Source of the DNA: Nitrospiraceae bacterium
Lineage (GTDB): Bacteria; Nitrospirota; Nitrospiria; Nitrospirales; Nitrospiraceae
NCBI GenBank assembly: GCA_919902665.1
Contig: CAKKRK010000084.1
Span: 1-58,025 of the forward strand
DNA length: 58,025 nt
Direction of reading: 5' to 3'
Positions 9,583 to 18,341 of this stretch are shown here, piece by piece. Made by a program: the position numbers and the translations under genes. Position 1 is the stretch's first letter, and each line of letters starts with the position of its first letter. Below the pieces are notes generated by a model. That model was not told where the DNA came from. It was given only the letters and a program-made list of their open reading frames with translations, and made no database searches.

Positions 9583-9948
9583 CAGCACAGTGAACGTATC
9601 CGCCCTCTTCCATTAGGTGCATTCCCGAAACAGACAGTGGAGTCTCTGCGATAAGTGCTGCCGTGAGAGGCTTATCATTCTCCTTTCAATCCCATGAAAG
9701 CATAGAAGAGGTGTCGGGTCACCCCAGGGAAAGCATGTTGGTGAGTTGAAGACTCTTTCCGGCGGCGTCCATGAAGGGATGAGCCGCCGAGATTAAAGCA
9801 AAGCCACTGGAGGTGTTTATCCGCGGGCGCCAGTTCGATAAAACGAAAAAGAGCCCGCGGATCAACCGAAGGTTGGTATGGGGCGAGGACTACCGAATAC
9901 TCCATGTAATTGATTGAATGTATTTAATATATAAAATTGAACTTCAAT
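9583..9948. other. non-coding left flank of the integrated element
   Basis: These 366 bp lie between GH15 and the left terminal repeat of the element. A 76-codon minus-strand frame (9675-9905) exists but has no recognisable product and no clear ribosome site, so it is not called a gene. The last 50 bases are AT-rich (TATTTAATATATAAAATTG). A partial match to the ssrA 3' end, TGGTATGGGGCGAGG at 9874-9888, is the best candidate seen here for the lost half of an attachment site, but it is weak. Confidence 0.4.
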
Positions 9949-9970
9949 ACTTGCCCCCAAAGTTGCCCCC
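9949..9970. repeat. left terminal repeat of the integrated element (TTGCCCCC pair)
   Basis: ACTTGCCCCCAAAGTTGCCCC marks two TTGCCCCC boxes 11 bp apart. The same arrangement occurs at 31,198-31,219 next to the integrase gene, with 21 of 22 positions identical and in the same orientation. Paired short repeats at both ends of an element fit arm-type integrase binding sites. The repeat abuts the stop codon of the 205-residue gene at 9971. Confidence 0.7.
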
Positions 9971-10588
9971 TTACTTGCTCTGTCTCAATCGCTTGAGACC
10001 AGTCCATGATGCCATCCCCTCCGCCACTTGTTCGACATTCGCCTCATATTCAGCCAACAGTCGCGCGAAGGTTCGCCAGTGCATACCTTTAGGTTTCAGA
10101 CCATCGCCATTCAAAATGCCAGGCTCCCATCCTAGCCTTGCCCGGATTCTGTCTGCACGTATTCTGGCTCGACCATCCCAGGTTTCGCGCTGACTGGGAT
10201 AGGCCAGCTTGTAACAGTGGCGACAGGCGAAGATGCCGCCCCCGTATAAGATCGCAACGCGTCGGTTGCAGCCACGCGCCGGGCAGCGGAACCATAAGCG
10301 TTGGCCGCCAAGGTTACAAGCTGTCCGCTCAAACCACACGGGATAGTTCTCATCTTTCCATTCACCACCGCCACTTCGATGGCGATAGATTAACCACAAG
10401 CGGTCCGTTTCCACACGCACCTGGATGGATGCGGTGACCTCGCCGTTACGACTCCACTGCCGCCCAAAGACACAGCCTGCTATAAGCAATCCCTCCCGTT
10501 GCCAACGCCGCACATCGATGGCCCGGTAGTCATCGGTCGTGTCGTTTGCACCGTAATGCCAGTGCCGCCCACTACCCATTCCGCCCAT
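9971..10588 (-). CDS. mobile-element protein with zinc-ribbon-like cysteines
   Basis: The 205-residue protein belongs to a type often seen at the ends of integrated proteobacterial elements, beginning MGGMGSGRHW. A middle segment has C-x4-C (CPARGC) and, 17 residues later, C-x2-C (CRHC), which together look like a zinc ribbon. It is followed by basic, Arg-rich sequence (GRARIRADRIRARLGW), so nucleic-acid binding is plausible. The start chosen is ATG 10588, preceded by GAGG six bases upstream; a TTG at 10600 and an ATG at 10579 are alternatives. It is the outermost gene of the element and its stop codon touches the terminal repeat. Molecular function is unknown. Confidence 0.6.
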   Translation of the reverse strand: MGGMGSGRHWHYGANDTTDDYRAIDVRRWQREGLLIAGCVFGRQWSRNGEVTASIQVRVETDRLWLIYRHRSGGGEWKDENYPVWFERTACNLGGQRLWFRCPARGCNRRVAILYGGGIFACRHCYKLAYPSQRETWDGRARIRADRIRARLGWEPGILNGDGLKPKGMHWRTFARLLAEYEANVEQVAEGMASWTGLKRLRQSK

Positions 10589-10707
10589 TTCTGCCCTCAA
10601 ATTATGTCGAAATCATTTGGGAAGTCGCATGTCTTGTTAACATACTACTCGCACACACATTGGCTTTCCGCCTCAATGACAGTTGTCCCTTTTGCATCGC
10701 ACAAAAC

Positions 10708-13197
10708 CTACGAAACCGGTGAAACCGATTCCACTCGCCACTTTTCCGCCGAACTGTTGCCTTTGGTCCGCACAAAGCGCAGCCCGGCAACAATGCGCCC
10801 CGCATGACGCTTGATCCACCAGCCGAGCTTGCGGCGATTGACCTCACCCTTCTCCTCCGCGATGTCGTGCAACACCTCACGCAATTCCGCCCGGTCGTGT
10901 TGTAAGAGATTGGCTTGCTTCACGGCATCGCGCACCATAGTCGGGGTCTTACCAAGCACCGAGTGCCATGCAGCGAGCAACCGCGCCAGCGTCTCGCGGT
11001 CAGGGTCTTCGGCGATGGCTTCAAAAACCGAATCGGTGGGATCGTCACAGCCAAGCCACAGCAAGGGCTGCCGACACAGATCCGACCATTCGCCGTAGCT
11101 CGCCAACGACTTGCAGGCGGTCTTTGGCCTGCCTGCAACAATCCAGGCCCGCACGATGGTCAATGCTGCCGAGACATAGCGCCCACGTTCACAGCGCAGG
11201 TCGCGCACCAAGTCCGGCCTGGTGAATGTGCGCGCTGCGGGAATCTCCATACCGGGATCGAGGCGGATGGTGATACAGCGCCGGGTCATGTCCTGCACCG
11301 GGCCGACATTGTTGCCGCTGGAGAGGAACAACGTACGGGTGCTGACGCTGGCGGTCTTTGACACACCCAGAATGCGCCCGGCCAGAAATTCCGATGTCAA
11401 CACGGTGCAGAGGCTCTTGTGTGCGACCAGATCAGAAGTGAGATTGTCGAACTGAATGACCGCCGGGGCACGCAGCAGCTCGGCCAGCAGCAGTTTGCGG
11501 CATTCCTCGTCATCAGCGGGGAACGTCGTAGGCGTACCACGCTGCGGCGTGGCAAAGACCGTGATCAGATCGCACAAGTAAGACTTGCCGGAACCGATCA
11601 CATGCGCCTGCGCATGGAACATCGGCGCAAGGGGAAGGCTAGGCCGAATCGCTGCCGTCAGGATGGCCGCGAGCGCGGCTCCCCGGTCAGGCTCGGTGGC
11701 GAAGCTGAACTCTTCCAGCAAGTCTTGCAGTACTGCGAGCGCCTGTTCGGCCTCGGCGCAGGTCGGGTTCCCGGGAATAGAAAACTGCCGCGTATCAAAC
11801 ACTCCGAACATGCCGGTCGCGGGGTCATATCCCGCCACTGTCATCAGACTGCCGTCCGGGCGCAGGTATGGCTGACGGGCCAATCCGTTGAGCACGGGCA
11901 GATGTGCGTAACTGTTGGCGTCGAACAGCACCGCCGCATGGCGGGCAGGCGGATCGATGCGCACCCAATCCTGTGCGCGGGCGTCGAAACGCTCCCAGGT
12001 CGCCACCCCAGCCAGTACCCGCACCAACGCAGGCTGCGACACGTCTTGCACCCGTGTTTCGCGAGTACCAGGGTCGGTGACGACGGTGACAATCAAGCTG
12101 TCCCGTTGATAGTGCCGCCCGGATTGCGCCAGCTCTTGTTCGGCTGCGTCCACCACGCGATGCAGTTCTCCCGCCATGATCCGGATGGTGGGCTTCATGC
12201 GCGCCACACCAACTTCAATGTCGAGGACACGCAGCAGATCACGGATATGCCTACCAGCACAATGTCCGTGTAAACATTTGAAACCACCGATGGGCCAATG
12301 GTCGTCTGGCTCGAAATAGGCCGTGCCGCTGTCCAGCCTGTCCGTGTGTTCCTCCATCCAGGGACACGTGATGTCGTGCTTACCCTCCCCCAATGACCCC
12401 TTGTACCAGCCACGATTGCGCAGCGCAGCGAGAACGGCGTTCTCCTCTGGACGTGGAATCCACACCGGGTCGCCATCCGCCGGTTGCGCCTGCGCTTCCC
12501 GTTCACCCTGACGCTTGGGCCGCTCGGCTTGTGCGATGTCCAACTGGAGCCCATCCACCAGCTCTTTCACCGAATAGCGCAACTCCGGTGCCCAGCGCAC
12601 GATATGGCAGGGGAAAGGTGGCGTATGTTTACCATTCACCGCCGCCGGCAGCCGCGCTAACCGTGCGCGTGGGCCGTTGGCGCCGGGATCGCATAATCCG
12701 GCATGCACGACGGCGTTCATCAGCCGGTCTGCAGCATTCCCATCAGTTAGTGGCTCATGCAGCAGATACCCAGCCTGGTAGTTGCCGGGTGAAGTCTCCA
12801 GAAGCCAGCTTGGCAATAAAGTCAGCCGATCCATAGCCACCTTGGTGCCCACATCATCGAGCATTAAGGCATACAACGCATGAAAGCGTGCCTTCTGTCG
12901 CCGAAATTGACCGGCCTCGTCAGGATGGAACACCGCGAGGCTGAAATAATTGTTCGCACTAGCTGGAAGGCCCGCGTCCTGGTCGTCGTTGCCAGCCCAG
13001 GGTTGGCCAAACCACGCCTTGCCTGGGACGTTGGCGGGGCTGCCTCCGAAGCTGACCACCACGGGCCGCACATCGCCTAGATCATCACCAAACACCTCGC
13101 GCATAAACTCGCCATTGCTCACTATGTTGGTTTCGCCGGTTTTGCCGGTTTCCGGCAGATCGGAGTTGAAATCTGTCAGAGGCATCATCATAGCCAT
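10708..13197 (-). CDS. RepB-type primase/helicase-like replication protein of the element
   Basis: The 829-residue protein has an N-terminal region like the RepB-type DNA primase domains of mobile elements (NYFSLAVFHPDEAG, then LDDVGTK and a Leu-rich helix). A middle zinc-type segment contains CPWMEEH and FKCLHGHC. The C-terminal half is ATPase/helicase-like with the P-loop HVIGSGKSYLC and, later, FDNLTSDL at the Walker B position. It should prime and unwind the element's DNA during its excised phase. The start is ATG 13197 (MAMMMPLTDF), 4 bp after the alpA stop codon with GAGGG before it, so the two genes are translationally close. A longer reading to 13,239 would overlap alpA and was rejected. 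Confidence 0.75.
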   Translation of the reverse strand: MAMMMPLTDFNSDLPETGKTGETNIVSNGEFMREVFGDDLGDVRPVVVSFGGSPANVPGKAWFGQPWAGNDDQDAGLPASANNYFSLAVFHPDEAGQFRRQKARFHALYALMLDDVGTKVAMDRLTLLPSWLLETSPGNYQAGYLLHEPLTDGNAADRLMNAVVHAGLCDPGANGPRARLARLPAAVNGKHTPPFPCHIVRWAPELRYSVKELVDGLQLDIAQAERPKRQGEREAQAQPADGDPVWIPRPEENAVLAALRNRGWYKGSLGEGKHDITCPWMEEHTDRLDSGTAYFEPDDHWPIGGFKCLHGHCAGRHIRDLLRVLDIEVGVARMKPTIRIMAGELHRVVDAAEQELAQSGRHYQRDSLIVTVVTDPGTRETRVQDVSQPALVRVLAGVATWERFDARAQDWVRIDPPARHAAVLFDANSYAHLPVLNGLARQPYLRPDGSLMTVAGYDPATGMFGVFDTRQFSIPGNPTCAEAEQALAVLQDLLEEFSFATEPDRGAALAAILTAAIRPSLPLAPMFHAQAHVIGSGKSYLCDLITVFATPQRGTPTTFPADDEECRKLLLAELLRAPAVIQFDNLTSDLVAHKSLCTVLTSEFLAGRILGVSKTASVSTRTLFLSSGNNVGPVQDMTRRCITIRLDPGMEIPAARTFTRPDLVRDLRCERGRYVSAALTIVRAWIVAGRPKTACKSLASYGEWSDLCRQPLLWLGCDDPTDSVFEAIAEDPDRETLARLLAAWHSVLGKTPTMVRDAVKQANLLQHDRAELREVLHDIAEEKGEVNRRKLGWWIKRHAGRIVAGLRFVRTKGNSSAEKWRVESVSPVS

Positions 13198-13201
13198 GCC
13201 C

Positions 13202-13399
13202 TCACCGCCCTGCCTTGCGACTAGCGTTGATGCGCCCAATCAACCAGTCATTCACCTCGGCTTCGATCCAGCCGACTGCCCTGCCTCCAAGCGAAACGGG
13301 CGGGGGGAAGCTGCCTTCCGCGACGCGAAGGTAGATGGTGCTGCGGGAAAGTCCGGTGCGGGCCTTAACGACAGGAAGTCTCAGAATCGTCGTAACCAT
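13202..13399 (-). CDS. AlpA-like excisionase/transcriptional regulator
   Basis: The 65-residue protein has a MerR-type winged helix typical of AlpA/phage excisionase regulators. Landmarks are ILRLPVVKARTGLSRSTIYL (helix-turn-helix), FPPPVSLGGRAVGWIEAEV (wing) and a basic tail. These proteins bind element promoters or att DNA and control integrase and excision. The start chosen is ATG 13399, preceded by GGAGGG with ideal spacing; upstream in-frame codons lack a ribosome site. It leads the alpA-primase operon. Confidence 0.88.
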   Translation of the reverse strand: MVTTILRLPVVKARTGLSRSTIYLRVAEGSFPPPVSLGGRAVGWIEAEVNDWLIGRINASRKAGR

Positions 13400-13544
13400 G
13401 TTTGCCCTCCTTAGGCATGTGTTGAACATGGTGACGTATTGAGAACTAGGCAGAGCCCTTCCTTGCAACCTACCTCGTGAGACATCGCGTCCAGCCGCAT
13501 CAGAGCTGGCTTTTGGAATGGTACGGGGTAGCCCCGTGTTGGCG

Positions 13545-14312
13545 TTACCAGTCGGAGTTGGATTTGGCGGGAGAAGTTTTGTCGTGCAGAATTTGCTTCA
13601 AGCGCGTATCGGAAATGTCTTCTTCTTCAGCAACGATCTTCATAAAGGCCTTGACCCCCTGTGCCTTCAAGACCCTCACCCGCTTCTTGAGTCGTTCGCG
13701 TCGCTGTGCCGCCGATTGCACATCACCAGCGCCCGCAACGGGATGATCGACAAGGCGGGTCAACGTCCGCCGGTCTACCTTGAGGCCCCTCCCTGCGAGG
13801 GACAACACATCGGTCAAGGGAATGGAATGACCAGCCAGAGACAGGGTGAGCCGCCCATCGGCAACCAGGACAAGGTGGCTGGAATGCTTCACACCTTTGA
13901 ACATCCCAACCTCCCATCGCGTAGCATCGCCGCTGCTTCCCCCAGCCCGATGCAAGCCGAGCAATTCAGCGAGCAGCACAGCAACCGATTCCCCAGTCGC
14001 CTGCCACTGTTCAAGTCGATCCACCGGCACAGGCACACGGTTGATGTCACTGCGCTTGTCACACACGATGAACGCATCCGGCTGACGTGCCTTCACGTTG
14101 ATGACGTGGACGGGCATGACACATTCCTGCTCGCAGCCGGAACAGACGGTGCTCGTGGCTGGTCTGGCCTTCGTGATCAAGCTGTGTGCTTTCATCGCCG
14201 CAACTGCGGCGCCTGGCCACTCACGTAACTCTCGGTCGCTGACGAAAATCGCCGCGCCAGACCGCGCACCAATACGTTCCAGCAGTTCGATCAGGGCCAG
14301 TTGGGGCTTCAT
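13545..14312 (-). CDS. mobile-element protein of unknown function with CxxCxxxC motif
   Basis: The 255-residue protein is not recognised by function. Residues 57-64 read CSGCEQEC, a probable metal or zinc site, in the first third. The C-terminal 60 residues are strongly basic and helical (AAQRRERLKKRVRVLKAQGV), ending in Lys-rich sequence, which suggests DNA binding. A middle segment (VDRLEQWQATGESVAVLLAELL) is helical. It stands between alpA and the 395-residue gene on the same strand, about 145 bp upstream of alpA. The context suggests an accessory replication or regulation protein of the element. Confidence 0.55.
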   Translation of the reverse strand: MKPQLALIELLERIGARSGAAIFVSDRELREWPGAAVAAMKAHSLITKARPATSTVCSGCEQECVMPVHVINVKARQPDAFIVCDKRSDINRVPVPVDRLEQWQATGESVAVLLAELLGLHRAGGSSGDATRWEVGMFKGVKHSSHLVLVADGRLTLSLAGHSIPLTDVLSLAGRGLKVDRRTLTRLVDHPVAGAGDVQSAAQRRERLKKRVRVLKAQGVKAFMKIVAEEEDISDTRLKQILHDKTSPAKSNSDW

Positions 14313-14338
14313 GGCTCAAGAAGTTCCGTCGTTCTCAC

Positions 14339-15526
14339 TTATACTGGTTCCTTGGGCTCAATGCCGGAGGCTTCCAGCATATCGCGCAATTTCAAGTCAA
14401 ATTCATCGTACTTGAGCGAGCAGGAATTGGGGTGGGTAATGCGGATGGTCACGACCTTGGCGGGTTTGTCGGCATCCACCACCACCGATGCCGCAAGCTC
14501 CACTTGGGTGATGTTGTACAGGTGCAGCGGAACGGCCTTACTGATCTGGTCGAGCAGCGTATAGACGGCGTCCGGATCTTGCGTGGCATCTGCTTCCAGC
14601 GTGATGCGATCGCCCTTGTTCACCCGCGACGAAAGGCGCAGCTTTTTAACCGCCACATGTTCTATGCCGCTGCCCACGGCATAGCTGAAACTGAAGCTAT
14701 TCTGGCGCAGTGGGTTCAGGTCATAGACGCGCTCGTCCTTTGGATCGGGCGGCAGGTCGTCCAGCTTGAGAATCGCTTGCGCAAACATGCTTTGCAGTGG
14801 TTCGACGGCTTTGCGCGAGCCGCGAAAGTTCAGGTCGAGTGTGCCGTCCTGTTGCGAATAGACGTACACCACCTCGAAGGCAGGATTATGAGGGCGTGGG
14901 TCGAACACACCGTTGACCCATTCAATACTGCGCTGGGAATGGTCTTCGGGATAGCAGAAGAAATAGTCCAGACCCTCGCGCCGATAGGGTTCGACTACGC
15001 AATTCTTGCCACGCCCTTCGGTATGGTGGAAGTAATTGCGGATCAGGGCAGCAAGCTGCTGGATACTCGCATCGTCCACCGCCGCTGGTACTTGCGGCAG
15101 GTTCTTGCGCTTGCGCCAATAACTCAGCGTGTCCGCATGGTAAAAGCGGGTCGCTCCCTTCCAGAAACCCTTGTGATCCAGATAGGTGACCATCGCCCGC
15201 TCGAAGTGGTTGGGCAGCGCCGACAGTGTTTCCACCAAAGGAGTGAGTTGCGCCGGGGTCTCGCGCAACTGCCAACGCGCCTCGTCGAGGATGGCGAGAA
15301 ACCCCTTCTCACAGCATAGCTCGAAGATGTCCAGAAGCTCAGCGTCCATCTCGTTGCGCTGGGCGTCCGGCAGCTCCAGCCAGGCCGCGAACAGTTCGTC
15401 CGGCTTGGCTTCCTTCATGGTGGCAAAGTCTAGGTCCCCGAATAGCCCCCGCTCCTGAAAGTAACGGGCCAGCAGCGCATTCGGCATCTGCCGGAAGAAA
15501 TCCTTGGTGGAGTAATGCCGGGTCAT
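14339..15526 (-). CDS. protein of unknown function, divergent from the hsd operon
   Basis: The 395-residue cytoplasmic-type protein has no motif I recognise. The start is ATG 15526 (MTRHYSTKDFFRQMPNALLA), preceded by AAGGGGA; the reading frame upstream of it is non-homologous filler. The first 170 residues are helical and leucine-rich. The middle has a Cys/His-poor region with YRREGLDYFFCYPEDHSQRS and an FDPRPHNPAFEVVYVYSQ strand pattern, and the last 100 residues alternate beta strands and helices. It lies inside the element between the replication module and hsdM and shares a 319-bp divergent region with hsdM. A role in or control of the defence cassette is suggested by position only. Confidence 0.55.
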   Translation of the reverse strand: MTRHYSTKDFFRQMPNALLARYFQERGLFGDLDFATMKEAKPDELFAAWLELPDAQRNEMDAELLDIFELCCEKGFLAILDEARWQLRETPAQLTPLVETLSALPNHFERAMVTYLDHKGFWKGATRFYHADTLSYWRKRKNLPQVPAAVDDASIQQLAALIRNYFHHTEGRGKNCVVEPYRREGLDYFFCYPEDHSQRSIEWVNGVFDPRPHNPAFEVVYVYSQQDGTLDLNFRGSRKAVEPLQSMFAQAILKLDDLPPDPKDERVYDLNPLRQNSFSFSYAVGSGIEHVAVKKLRLSSRVNKGDRITLEADATQDPDAVYTLLDQISKAVPLHLYNITQVELAASVVVDADKPAKVVTIRITHPNSCSLKYDEFDLKLRDMLEASGIEPKEPV

Positions 15527-15707
15527 GGAATTCCCCTTGGACCGGGATGTGACGAACCCGTTGGAATCTGCCGGATTGTACTGTACATTGCGGGACATTC
15601 TCAGCATCTCCATTGGGGGGGTAGCAATGGCTATCGCCAGGACCACCACGCAGACCTTAAGTATCGAACCTGTGCGGAAAGGGGTGCTGCACGGCACCAG
15701 TCCGTGA

Positions 15708-15836
15708 GTACCGTTCCGGCGCCAACATGTGAAGGTGTTGATGCGGGCTCATCGCGAGCGGAACGACATCACCATCTTTGAACAGCAGGACCTTACTCTG
15801 GATACAGGTAGCGAGCGGTACCTGAGGAACTACTGA
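15708..15836 (+). pseudogene. short open frame/gene remnant upstream of hsdM
   Basis: An in-frame stop at 15,705 precedes an open stretch with GTG at 15,729 that could encode 35 residues (core HRERNDITIFEQQDLTL). It ends at the TGA at 15,834-15,836, 9 bp before hsdM. The other frame just upstream reads SPVREYRSGANM and runs into this one with a one-base shift. That pattern looks like the tail of a decayed gene, but it could also be a short leader peptide of the hsd operon. Confidence 0.3.
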
Positions 15837-15845
15837 TAGAACCCC

Positions 15846-18341
15846 ATGGCCATCAAGAAATCCGACCTCTATTCTTCCCTTTGGGCTTCCTGCGATGAAC
15901 TGCGTGGCGGCATGGATGCCAGCCAGTACAAGGACTACGTCCTGTTCATGCTGTTCATCAAATATGTTTCCGACAAATACGGCAACTCCGACGACTTTGC
16001 CCCGCCCGTCGTCATTCCGAAGGGGGCTAGCTTTAAGGACATGGTCGCCCTCAAGGGCAACAGCGACATCGGCAACCTGATCAACACCAAGGTCATCCAG
16101 CCGCTGATCGATGCTAACCAGAGCCTTGCCCGAAGCGACTTTCCCGACTTCAACGACTCGAACAAGCTCGGCGACGGCGCGCAGAAGGTTGAAAAACTGG
16201 GTAACCTCATCGCTATCTTCGAGAACCCCGCGCTCGATTTCTCCAAGAACCGCGCCGAGAACGACGACATCCTGGGCGACGCCTACGAATATCTCATGCG
16301 GCACTTCGCCACCGAGAGTGGCAAGAGCAAGGGCCAGTTCTACACTCCGTCCGAGGTCAGCCGCGTCATAGCCAAGGCCATCGGCATCTCGCCGGCCAAT
16401 TCCAAAGCCGCCACCACCGCCTATGACCCCACCTGCGGCTCCGGTTCGCTGCTGCTGAAGGTCGCAGCCGAGGCGGGCAAACACATTACTCTTGAAGGGC
16501 AGGAGAAGGACGTGACCACCGCCGGTCTCGCCCGAATGAACATGATCCTGCACGACTTCCCGACGGCCAATGTGCTCTCGGGCAACACGCTGTTCGATCC
16601 CAAATTCAAGGACGGCGAGCAGCTCCGCACCTACGACTACGTCGTTGCCAATCCGCCCTTCTCGGACAAGACCTGGTCCACCGGCCTCACCTTGGGGGAG
16701 GGCGGTAGCGGGGACAAATACCAACGCTTCACTTGGGGTGTCCCTCCGAAGAAGCAGGGGGACTACGCCTACCTGCTGCACATCATCCGCTCACTGAAGA
16801 GCACCGGCAAAGGCGCGTGCATCCTCCCGCACGGGGTCCTCTTCCGGGGCAATGCCGAGGCCGTCATCCGCCAGCAGCTCGTTCGATCGGGCTACCTCAA
16901 GGCCATCATCGGCCTGCCCGCCAATCTCTTTTACGGCACCGGCATCCCGGCCTGCATCGTCGTGCTCGACAAGGAAAACGCGACCGCCCGCAAGGGCATC
17001 TTCATGATTGATGCCTCCAAGGGCTTCAAGAAGGACGGCCCGAAGAACCGCCTCCGCGAGCAGGACCTCCACAAGATCGTGGACACCTTCACCCGGCAGG
17101 ATGAAAGCGACCCGCGCTACGCCCGCATGGTGCCCGTCGCCGAAATCGCCGACCCGAAGAACGACTACAACCTCAACCTCCCGCGCTACATCGACAGCAC
17201 CGAGCCGGAGGATTTGCAAGACATTGACGGCCACCTGCGCGGCGGCATCCCCGAGCGCGACCTCGATGCCCTCGGCGCTTATTGGGAAATCATGCCCGGC
17301 CTGCGCGCCGCCTTGTTCGAGAAGTTCAACCGCCCCGGCTACTCCGCCCTCAAGCTCCTCATCGCCCAAGTGAAGCCCGCGATCTTCAGCCACCCCGAGT
17401 TCACCGCCTTCACCACCAAGGCCAGGAAGCTGTTCACGAAATGGCAGACGGCCTCCGTCCCGAGGCTCAAGGGCTTAGCCAAGGACGGCCATCCTAAGCC
17501 GCTCATCGAAACCATCGCCGAAGACCTACTCGCCACCTTCAAGACCGCGCCGCTGCTTGATGCCTACGATGTCTATCAGCACCTCATGGACTACTGGGCT
17601 GAAGTCATGCAGGACGATTGCTACCTCATCGCCGATGCCGGGTGGAAGGCCGGCGCGTTGCCCCGCGAAATCCGGCAGGTCAAAAACAAGGAAGGCAAAC
17701 TCGTCTGGCCCGAGAAGGAAGACTTCAAGAAGGGCAAGCGCCGCTTCAAGTCCGACCTCGTCCCCGCCGCCCTGCTCATTGCCCGCTATTTCTCCGCTGA
17801 GCGGGATGCCATCGCCGCCCTCGAAGCTGAACTCGCCGGCATCGAGCAGCAGCTCGACGACAGGCGCGAGGAACAAAGCGGCGAGGAAGGGCTGCTCGCG
17901 GAGGTCATCGAAGGCGAGGGCGAGAAGCAGAAGATCACCGCCAAGGCCGTGAAGGCCCGCCTCAAGGAAATCGGTCACGACCCGGACTACGCCGAGGAAC
18001 GCCAGGCCCTCGAAGACTACGCCGCCCTGCTCGACCAGCAGGCCTACGCCAAGGCCCGGCTCAAGACAACGCAGGACGAACTCGAAGCCAAGCTCAACGC
18101 CAAATATCCGAAACTTAACGAAGACGAGATCAAGACACTGGTAGTGGACGACAAATGGCTGGCCACCCTCGCCGCCGCCGTGCAGGGCGAGCTGGACCGC
18201 GTCTCGCAAACCCTCACCGGCCGCATCCGCCAACTCGCCGAACGCTACGCCACCCCGCTGCCGCAGCTCACCGACGAAGTCGCGACGCTCGCCACCCGCG
18301 TGGATGGACACCTCAAAAAGATGGGGGCTGCGTGGAAGTGA
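15846..18341 (+). CDS. hsdM: Type I restriction-modification methyltransferase subunit
   Basis: HsdM transfers a methyl group from S-adenosylmethionine to adenine N6 at the site chosen by HsdS. The HsdM_N helical domain occupies about residues 5-130. AdoMet motif I is DPTCGSGSLLL (from residue 194) and the catalytic motif IV is NPPF (269-272). It has 831 residues, against roughly 500 for classical HsdM. The extra C-terminal 330 residues include a charged coiled coil (about 660-760, rich in EEL, KAR and ALE blocks) and probably contact HsdS or HsdR. The ATG at 15846 has no strong ribosome site. It is the first gene of the operon hsdM-hsdS-DUF262-hsdR-ygjP-like; its stop overlaps the hsdS start by 4 bp. 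Confidence 0.95.
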   Translation: MAIKKSDLYSSLWASCDELRGGMDASQYKDYVLFMLFIKYVSDKYGNSDDFAPPVVIPKGASFKDMVALKGNSDIGNLINTKVIQPLIDANQSLARSDFPDFNDSNKLGDGAQKVEKLGNLIAIFENPALDFSKNRAENDDILGDAYEYLMRHFATESGKSKGQFYTPSEVSRVIAKAIGISPANSKAATTAYDPTCGSGSLLLKVAAEAGKHITLEGQEKDVTTAGLARMNMILHDFPTANVLSGNTLFDPKFKDGEQLRTYDYVVANPPFSDKTWSTGLTLGEGGSGDKYQRFTWGVPPKKQGDYAYLLHIIRSLKSTGKGACILPHGVLFRGNAEAVIRQQLVRSGYLKAIIGLPANLFYGTGIPACIVVLDKENATARKGIFMIDASKGFKKDGPKNRLREQDLHKIVDTFTRQDESDPRYARMVPVAEIADPKNDYNLNLPRYIDSTEPEDLQDIDGHLRGGIPERDLDALGAYWEIMPGLRAALFEKFNRPGYSALKLLIAQVKPAIFSHPEFTAFTTKARKLFTKWQTASVPRLKGLAKDGHPKPLIETIAEDLLATFKTAPLLDAYDVYQHLMDYWAEVMQDDCYLIADAGWKAGALPREIRQVKNKEGKLVWPEKEDFKKGKRRFKSDLVPAALLIARYFSAERDAIAALEAELAGIEQQLDDRREEQSGEEGLLAEVIEGEGEKQKITAKAVKARLKEIGHDPDYAEERQALEDYAALLDQQAYAKARLKTTQDELEAKLNAKYPKLNEDEIKTLVVDDKWLATLAAAVQGELDRVSQTLTGRIRQLAERYATPLPQLTDEVATLATRVDGHLKKMGAAWK

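Noticed and set aside
9874-9888. Partial match to the ssrA 3' end as left attachment site
   Set aside because: Only about 13 of 16 positions with one gap; not enough to call an attachment site.
9675-9905. 76-codon minus-strand reading frame between GH15 and the element
   Set aside because: No recognisable family, no ribosome site, and it spans the presumed junction zone; treated as non-coding.
15657-16781. Long minus-strand frame opposite hsdM
   Set aside because: Shadow of the GC-rich hsdM frame; valine/glycine-rich sequence without motifs. The same applies to other long antisense frames over hsdM and hsdR.
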